Origin: Sternotherus odoratus
Taxonomy: Eukaryota > Chordata > Testudines > Kinosternidae
Assembly (NCBI GenBank): GCA_032164245.1
Contig: JAVMKO010000002.1
Coordinates: 62,591,840-62,655,839, forward strand
Direction: 5' to 3'
Length of the DNA stretch: 64,000 nt
Position numbers and translations under genes: made by a program. Within the stretch, counting starts at the first letter, position 1. Every line of letters begins with the position of its first letter. Below are positions 57,651 to 64,000 of this stretch, one piece after another. A model generated the notes under the pieces. It was not told the DNA's origin and searched no databases. It saw only the letters and a program-made list of their open reading frames with translations.

Positions 57651-58699
57651 GGGAAAAATAAAACCTCACAGAATGTGAGAGAGGCCCAGAAATTTGTATG
57701 TAAGTGTACAAATTGTTAACAAAAAATACAGTGGCAGTATAAGGCAGTCTTTATATTCATTTCACTGGCCATTTTTGTTTATGCAGGTACAAAGAAAAGC
57801 ATTAAAAATGTCCTAATGAGTGCAAACCACAATAAATATAAAGTAAAAACAAATAAATCACATGCTGCTAACTCAACCACCAATTATTAGCTAACTTTTA
57901 AAAAGATTTACTCTGGGCTCAAAATCAGAAGGAGACACTTTCTCCCAAAGTATAATTTAAAAAAAAAATTATAAGCACCCAGTCTCAGGGGCTTCTAATG
58001 AAAGTGCTTCCCGCACTGTAACTATAGCATCACTAATGTGAGGCTGTATGGGTACCCCGAGTAATCAGTTTTGTCATAAAGTATTATGTCTTCATACATA
58101 TTTTACCCTTTGAAGTTATTTTATAGAATCCAGAATTTGCCACTTCCTTTACAAAATCACTTCCTTTAACTGATTCTCAATGATGCTTCTATGCCAAGCT
58201 CTGATCCATCATTTTTATTTGGTGTAAGTCTGCCGTTTTAAACAAACTGAAATGAAAATCAAAGTAACCAGCACGTTCATAGTTCTTAGGATACAAGACC
58301 TCCTCCTTACTTACAGTGTCTTCCTTGAAATAATAATCATTGAATATTTAGGAATAGTCACAATACCCAGGAGGGCTTTTAAATGTTTCCAGCTGCTCTG
58401 GAGACCAAAAGATATATGTGTAGGCTGTCTGGATGATTAGGTTTTCAGTACTGGGATCTACTGTTAAGAAGATAAATTTCTGGAAGATCTTGAGAAAATC
58501 TAAAAGTTCAAGTACACTACCACACTTATGTACACCCTCCCCATAGCCCCGCATCCTAATGGGAAAATGGTGCTTTACATGAAAAAAATCTCAGAGTACC
58601 TGGCATATTGTGCTGAGCTATGACAAAGTACCAAGTGACATGGACACCAAACTGTTCCTGAAATCCTTATGTACACGGCTCACATTACAGGACGTGTAA
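57651..58699. other. Unannotated stretch
   Basis: AT-rich. No gene or repeat ends were recognised. Confidence 0.4.
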
Positions 58700-58845
58700 T
58701 AGGCATAAGGGATGGGACTTTCAAAAGTGCTCCAAGGTGATGTAAATATCCCTCCTTCAAAATCTCTGGGAGTTTTACCATTGATTTCAATGAGAGTAGT
58801 GCTCAGAGCTTTTGAAAGGTTTCACCCAAAATTTCTTAATAATTT
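58700..58845. repeat. Old amniote-type interspersed repeat
   Basis: 'gggactttcaaaagtgctcc', 'ccattgatttcaatgagagt' and 'tttgaaaggtttcaccc' relate to 11180-11375 and 33421-33610. Confidence 0.5.
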
Positions 58846-59179
58846 CAATAAGAGTGAACCCTTCTCTCAGGGTGCTGTATTATATTGATACTGAAAACGG
58901 TCGGAGGTGAAGTCTGCTGCTCCAGGTCGCTTATAAAGCCAGGGTGAAGTGGAAGGCAAATGAGGTCTCTGTTCAGGTTAGCTAGCACTGAAAACTAACA
59001 AGCAGTATGTGCAGATTTGAGCCCAAGAGAGCAGGAATCTCAACAAAATTTCTTCCATCTTCAGCTAAAAGACCAGCTGTCCTCACAAGATTTAGGTCAT
59101 GTGCACCAATACACGGAGAGCACCCAAGGCTACATCACTTTCTTGGCTGTTACACACTTGTCACAATAACTGCATTTTT

Positions 59180-59690
59180 CACATGGGTGAAGACAGCAGT
59201 CAGAGTAAACTGAATTTGGAGAAGATGGACGTGAGGCTGGTAGGAAGAGAGAAGCATGTCCAGAACACTGACTCAAATGTCTACTGAGGGCATCTGCCCA
59301 TCATTTGTCATGGTGGTGCCCAGTCTTGATGTCATATTGGATTCAAAATTTTCACAATGCAAAATGGTTTCTTTCACCTCTGCCTGGGCATCTGCTCCTT
59401 TCAGATGAGGACTCATCTCCATAATTGTGTATGCTCTAAATTGGATTATTGCCATCTACTTGGTTTGGGCAAATTAATTTAGAAACTGCAGCTAGTACAA
59501 CATACATCAGTCTACCTACTGAGCAAGGAAGATAAATGAGACCAGATCTCTAATGCCTCCTCCTCTCTAATGACTCCCTGTTTGATTTTAGATTCAGTTC
59601 AAAGTTCTCATTTTAAAATATAGGCCTGCAATAGGATGGGATCTGGCTATTTTTTGATTCAGAAAAGTGTCCTTATTAATTGCTAAGTTC
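59180..59690 (+). mobile_element. L2-like LINE fragment
   Basis: Plus-strand pieces read LNLEKMDVRLVGREK, then HLHNCVCSKLDYCHLLGLGK and KLQLVQHTSVYLLSKED. The pattern S.LDYC..L..GL...L..LQLVQ is the C-terminal RT signature of L2/CR1-group LINEs and differs from the CR1 copies here. All frames are broken. The solo LTR at 59704 begins just downstream. Confidence 0.6.
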
Positions 59691-59703
59691 TGCTGATAGG
59701 GGC

Positions 59704-60353
59704 TGTAGCAGGGCGGTGACTCACCCCTGTGGTGCCTCCTGCTGGTCCATCTGGGAATTAGCTCTTTCAGCATCTGGAGCACCCTCTGCAGGCTGATTTC
59801 CCCCTTGCTGCTGGCCCCCGTGTCCCTGCTGGACCCCGGTGCCCTCTTACCGAGGGTGCTGCACCCCTGCAGTACCCCCCAGTCTCAGGGTCTTCCCTTC
59901 CCAGGGATCCCTCCTCCCACTATCACCACCTTGCCTCTATCTAGGCAACTGCCAGTCACCACTTGCCCCCCATTCTCTGGGGCAGACTGCAGTATCATTG
60001 CCTCTCATCACTGGCAACGGGGGTTGGCCTGCTGCCTCTGTAGCCCTGGGCTGTCCTCTGCAACCCCCGTACCCTTTGTGGAGCCTTCTCCTAGACCCTG
60101 CAGCCTGGGGGTTTCCAGGCTAGTGCTTCCCCAGCTCCTCCTGCCTTGCCCCAGCCCTTCTTGCCTCTAGGTACTCTATCAAGCTCCCAGCAGTCAGGCC
60201 TGTCTGCCTCTGTAGCCAGAGAAGACTATCCCTGTGCTCCAAACTCTGGTCCTTTATATCAGGGCCAGCTGGGCCCTAATTGACCCAGCCACAGCCCTTT
60301 GCAGGGCTGTTTTAAACCCTTTTAACCTGGAGTGGGGCAGTCACCCCACTACA
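59704..60353 (+). mobile_element. Solo LTR (family A), best-preserved copy
   Basis: It starts TGTAGCAGGGCGGTGACTCA and ends GGGGCAGTCACCCCACTACA, with matching TGTAG...CTACA tips. The 5-bp duplication GGGGC is perfect (59699-59703 and 60354-60358). No gag, pol or env remains. A TATA-like CTTTATAT lies at about 60250. Two related copies are at 17329-18017 and 30070-30701. Confidence 0.92.
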
Positions 60354-60358
60354 GGGGC

Positions 60359-61619
60359 CATTACACTGGAGAGAAGTGCCAGAGCACACATTTTGAGCAT
60401 TTGGACCTCTGTCCTCCCAACTACTGAAGACCCTATATGGGATGGAGGGTGGGGCATTTTTCAAGCAACAGCAGCTTTATACTGCCCAGGTTTTCCCTTA
60501 TGTACGGGGCCAGCAGTTGAAACCAGCTTTCCATCACCTTTACAGCCTTCAGGGTGTCATAGAGGGGATGGAGCAGGAGCAGGAGCAGGATCTGCCACCA
60601 GCCGCTTTACCAGGGTAGGAAAGGTGACAGACATTACCAGTCAATCCTTTTCCGAACACTCCAGGACACAGGAATGGATATTAATTGCATCATTGCCCCA
60701 GTGATTGGTTCCAGTACCTTACAGTTTACCACAATACATCTCAGAGCCCTATTGGATGATATGTTATGGGGAGAGCTATAGTTATGAACAGGGGCTCAGC
60801 TGGTCAATTTCAATTAAAGAATAAAGCACTGACAAATAAAACACAGGCATTACCAAGTTCCCATTTTGCCCCCATTCGGCAAAAAGTTTTCCCAATAAAT
60901 CAGATCTACTTACATTATTTTTATTATTGTTGTTAATTAGGATGATCCAGCAAACCAGAGTGGATCTTTATTAGTTGAAACATCAATTCAGTAGTGTTTG
61001 GAGTTTTAGTTCTCATTGATTTAGCAACAGACACAAACTGATCCAGTAACCTCATGTGAAGGATACTACCACTGAACACCTTGAAGATTTGAGTGAATCT
61101 GCAGTAAGGCAGATAGATATGTATGTTCTGTCCAGTGTTCAAGAGGGTAAGAATAATGGGTCTGAAAGAAGAGGGCTGTATACCATTGCAAATAATTTTT
61201 CTTCACAAACACTTGAGAAGAAAAGAGACCAATTCATTTTAGTGTGAAATCCTCCAAACCATATGGAGAATGAGGGAGTTTGTGGGTTTTTTAAATATAA
61301 ATATCATATGCACTGCAGTACATCTGTGTGATATTACCCTGTCTTACAGCAAGGGGTTAAATCAAAGGAGACTGTTAGGGGAAAAATAAACAGGAAACGA
61401 ACCACTGTCAAAGATAAGCTACAGTTAGAGAACACCAAGAGTCCTTGAAGAAATGATGGGGAAGCTATTAAGGAGGGAAACTACCCCTGCCTGATTTGGG
61501 CTGGCAAGGTTTACTCTTCCCAGACCTTCCCTAAGATCAAAGGGACACAAATCTTAAAGATGTTGGCCTAGGGAAGAAGCAGGGTTGAGTAGACTGCCTT
61601 CAAAGAATGCAGCAGAATA
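60359..61619. other. Unannotated stretch
   Basis: No repeat ends. A plus-strand frame near 61056-61140 ends at a donor-like GAGG|GTAAGAAT, but it has no matching acceptor or start. No gene is supported. Confidence 0.4.
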
Positions 61620-61648
61620 CCTCTTCCCAGGGCCGGCGACAGGGTGGT

Positions 61649-61731
61649 ACAACGGGTACAGCTGTACCGGGCCCCGGACTTCAGGGGGCCCCCCCTGAAG
61701 CCCGGGGCCGGTACTCAGCTGTACCCGTTGT
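61649..61731. repeat. Long hairpin inside the hAT left end
   Basis: The arm ACAACGGGTACAGCTGTACC and its partner GGTACTCAGCTGTACCCGTT are complementary with small gaps, and the pairing continues through GGGCCCCGG...CTTCAGGGGG. The stem is about 40 bp with almost no loop. Confidence 0.85.
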
Positions 61732-61904
61732 CGCCCGGGGCTGTGAGCGAGGCGCGGCTCGGGCAGCCGCTGCCGCGCTCACCAGCCCCCTCCCCCGGCA
61801 CCCAGCAGCCAGCCCCGCCCCTCTTGGTTCTCCCGACCACGCGGCCGCAGCACAAGCGGGGTTTGGGGCCCGTGGCAGGTAGGAGACCGGCGGGGGGTGG
61901 GGGG

Positions 61905-62440
61905 GCGGTGTCGGGAGATCGGTCCCGGGGGGGGGGAAGCGTTGGGAGATCGGCCCCGGGGGGGGGGGAGCGTCGGGAGATCGGCCCCCGGGGGGGAGGA
62001 ATATCGGGAGATCGGCCCCCTGGGGGGGGAGAATCGGGAGATCGGCCCCGGGGGGGGCGTCGGGAGATCGGCCCGGGGGGGGGCGCGTTGGGAGATCGGC
62101 CGGGGGCCGCGGGCGTCGGGAGATTGGCGGGGGGGGGGACGGCGGGAGATCGGCGGGGGGGGGACGGGACGGCGGGAGATCGGCGGAGGGGGGGGACGGC
62201 GGGAGATCGGCGGGGGGCGACGGGGGGAGATCGGCGGGGGAGCGTGGGAGACTGGCAGGGGGGCCGCGGGCGGCGGGAGACTGGTGGGGGGGGCCGGCGG
62301 GCGGCGGGAGATGGAGGGGGCCCCGCGGGCGGCGGGAGACTGGCGGGGGGAGGGTCCCGCGGGCGGCGGGAGACGGAGGGGGCCCCGCGGGCGGCGGGAG
62401 ACTGGCGGGGGGAGGGTCCCGCGGGCGGCGGGAGATGGGG
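61905..62440. repeat. G-rich minisatellite, units of about 26-31 bp
   Basis: The core GGGAGATCGG recurs at 61913, 61944, 61975, 62006, 62036, 62062 and 62090, and on in variant form (GGGAGACTGG) to about 62430. Each unit carries a run of 6-11 G, so many G-quadruplex-capable runs lie on the plus strand. Confidence 0.9.
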
Positions 62441-62502
62441 GGGGCCCCGTACAATCTGCCATACGGGGCCCCAAAATTCCTGTCGCCGGCCCTGCCTCTT
62501 CC

Positions 62503-62814
62503 TCCTCACACATGAAGATAACTGAGCTGAAGAGAACCTACCAAAACTTGCATGGAAAGATTGCAGTGTAGTTAGGGGAAATATGTAAATAGGCCTTTAT
62601 TGTTTTACCTTTTGGTCTGAGTGCTGTATACCTTTGGGTGAATAAATAATACTATGGTTTAAAGAGGCTGGTTTGGAGTCACTTTAATCAGTTGCTGCCA
62701 CAGCTCCTAGAGGAAAAGAGTTAGAGGTGTCAAACACAAGTTGGGCCTGAATTAGTGCAACTGGTAAACAGGGCCCTTCAGCCCTGAAAGCCAGTCCCAG
62801 AGTGATAGGCAAGG
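62503..62814. other. Unannotated spacer
   Basis: Nothing was recognised. Confidence 0.45.
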
Positions 62815-62905
62815 CTGGTGCAAGGATATTTGTGCCCTAGGCAAAACGTCCACCTTGCGCCTCCCTCTCCCCCTCCCTCTGGAGCCTCACTTATTATAAA
62901 CGCTC
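62815..62905. mobile_element. hAT terminal fragment
   Basis: 'aggctggtgcaaggatat' and 'tgtgccctaggcaaaacg' have the look of a GGCTGGTGC-type hAT end. No partner end is visible. Confidence 0.4.
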
Positions 62906-64000
62906 AAAATACTTTCAAAAATACACCCTTTTTAGTCACGTATGCTTCCTTCCTTCATTCTTTCATATCAAAATCAACTACATTTTATTCTACCTTTAGA
63001 ATATCCAATTATTGTTATTAATAAAATTTATAAAATTAGAATGTTGGATACTCCATCATACAACAACTGACAATATCAATAGACAAATTTCAACAACCTA
63101 CACATGCATATTTGCACATGAAAATATACACTCAAATACTTAACATACACACACACAATTGGCACAAAGTGGTAGCAAAATGATGCAGCAGCACTTGCCA
63201 GAGTTTTAGATCTGAAACACCTCAACAAAAATAGTTAAGCCTCAGTTGACAACCTCCGAAAACTAGAAAACTTAGCATTATAAACTGCCTGTCAGAATGG
63301 GTAACAGCTGTGCACAATGAGAAAAATGACGTCATTGCCACTTTGTATCTATATAGTAAAGGCCTTGTCCTGAAAAATTGCAAAATGTCAGCCTAGCTGC
63401 CATAAACAAACAAACAAAACAATTTTCAGAGATCAGCAAGATTAACTGAGATCTGGATCCTGGCATTTAAAAAGCCATATATGCAAATGCTTATCTGTCT
63501 GTAAAAGGGTTTGATTGAAATGGCTATCAGAGAAGTTTGTGCTCTCTGTATGGAGTGAATTTTTCATCACTCACCAGCTCCACAACTGAGGTTAGTAGTA
63601 AGGGAGAAAAAAAATTATGAACATAAACTTGGAAAGAAACATTATGTTTTAGGGAACCTATGGTTTCATTTGTTAAACTTGGGGTTTTTCTACATACCTA
63701 ATGCTAGAAAAGCAACTTGCAGACACAAGAGATACACTGTAAGAGCTAAATCATTGTTGAACCCAGAGAATAGTTATTTTCCCATTATCTGATCCTGTAC
63801 ATCTTGGTTGTCACATGGCCATCAATGGACTGCATTTTGCCTGGAGGTTTGTAAATGCAACTCCCCTTGAATTTAGTGGCAGTTGTGCATGCATACGTAC
63901 GTGTGTGTGCATGCGTGTGCCTATGTGGGTAGAATTTGACACATGATATGAAGGAATTTCCCATGAGCTGCTAACATATGCAGGTGAAAAAGAGAGACTT
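62906..64000. other. Unannotated AT-rich end of window
   Basis: There is a (CA)-rich patch at about 63150 and mixed TACG/TG simple sequence at 63893-63922. No gene was recognised. Confidence 0.45.

Larger units (their letters stand above)
61628..62494. mobile_element. hAT element with hairpin end and G-rich minisatellite
   Basis: Perfect 16-bp inverted ends CAGGGCCGGCGACAGG and CCTGTCGCCGGCCCTG are flanked by a perfect 8-bp duplication CCTCTTCC (61620-61627 and 62495-62502). Near the left end is a long inverted repeat (61649-61731). The interior has about 20 G-rich tandem units. There is no transposase; the 200-290-codon frames on both strands are products of the repeat. Confidence 0.96.

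Noticed and set aside
61047..61142. Possible internal exon with donor GAGG|GTAAGAAT
   Set aside because: From the nearby acceptor every frame hits a stop (for example TAA at 61047 or ATG-TGA at 61054), so no consistent exon exists.
61644..62571. Frames of 224-293 codons, Gly/Arg-rich or Pro-rich, on both strands
   Set aside because: They are translations of the G-rich minisatellite in a hAT element with perfect ends and target duplications; all reading directions are open because of the base bias.
1..64000. tRNA, rRNA, snRNA genes or CRISPR arrays
   Set aside because: Scanning by eye found no tRNA A/B-box pairs, no rRNA-like blocks and no regularly spaced repeat-spacer structure; the tandem arrays found are minisatellites within transposons.

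Overview
The window looks like reptile nuclear DNA, most likely from a turtle (a crocodilian is the main alternative). It is AT-rich and carries no compact coding genes. Its interspersed repeats are CR1 LINEs with ATTCTATG- or TTCTTATG-type 3' tails, a Penelope-like element with a GIY-YIG endonuclease, many hAT, PIF/Harbinger and Tigger/pogo DNA transposons, and one family of solo LTRs. There are no L1 or Alu copies. Most long open frames are chance frames in GC-rich repeats or broken transposon proteins.

Layout. 0-16 kb: a 3' CR1, a Tigger-like element with a 47-bp internal minisatellite, several short hAT elements, and a three-layer nest (hAT 11946-15240, split by CR1 12701-14790, itself split by a second Tigger-like copy 13912-14439). 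16-22 kb: a decayed Harbinger transposon whose Myb/SANT and transposase genes converge, interrupted by a solo LTR. 22.6-23.7 kb: a CpG island that may be a gene promoter. 24-32 kb: Penelope-like pieces (one split by a Harbinger MITE), a mariner-type MITE, a 1-kb Tigger element, and two CR1 copies abutting in opposite orientation, one split by a solo LTR. 33-39 kb: two more Harbinger copies with transposase remnants. 40.8-44.6 kb: two large hAT elements; the second (42917-44608, with perfect 8-bp target duplications) carries a CpG-rich segment encoding the first exon and splice donor of a GRK5/GRK6-type G-protein-coupled receptor kinase. 45-64 kb: LINE fragments, four more hAT elements with clean target duplications, a 252-bp Penelope inverted repeat, an L2-like fragment, another solo LTR, and a hAT with a G-rich minisatellite.

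Host content. I cannot name a resident host gene. The best coding candidate is a terminal exon at 55829-55991 (+), with an acceptor, 53 open codons and a stop. Weaker candidates are terminal exons at 10057-10225 and 39439-39505 and a first exon in the CpG island (minus strand). Several repeat-free AT-rich blocks (6350-6720, 8400-8530, 47400-48120, 54430-54960) look like conserved regulatory DNA, judged from composition and motifs only. The window therefore reads as introns or intergenic space of one or more large genes, shaped by repeated transposon insertion. Family names for repeats rest on termini, target duplications and encoded protein motifs read by eye.
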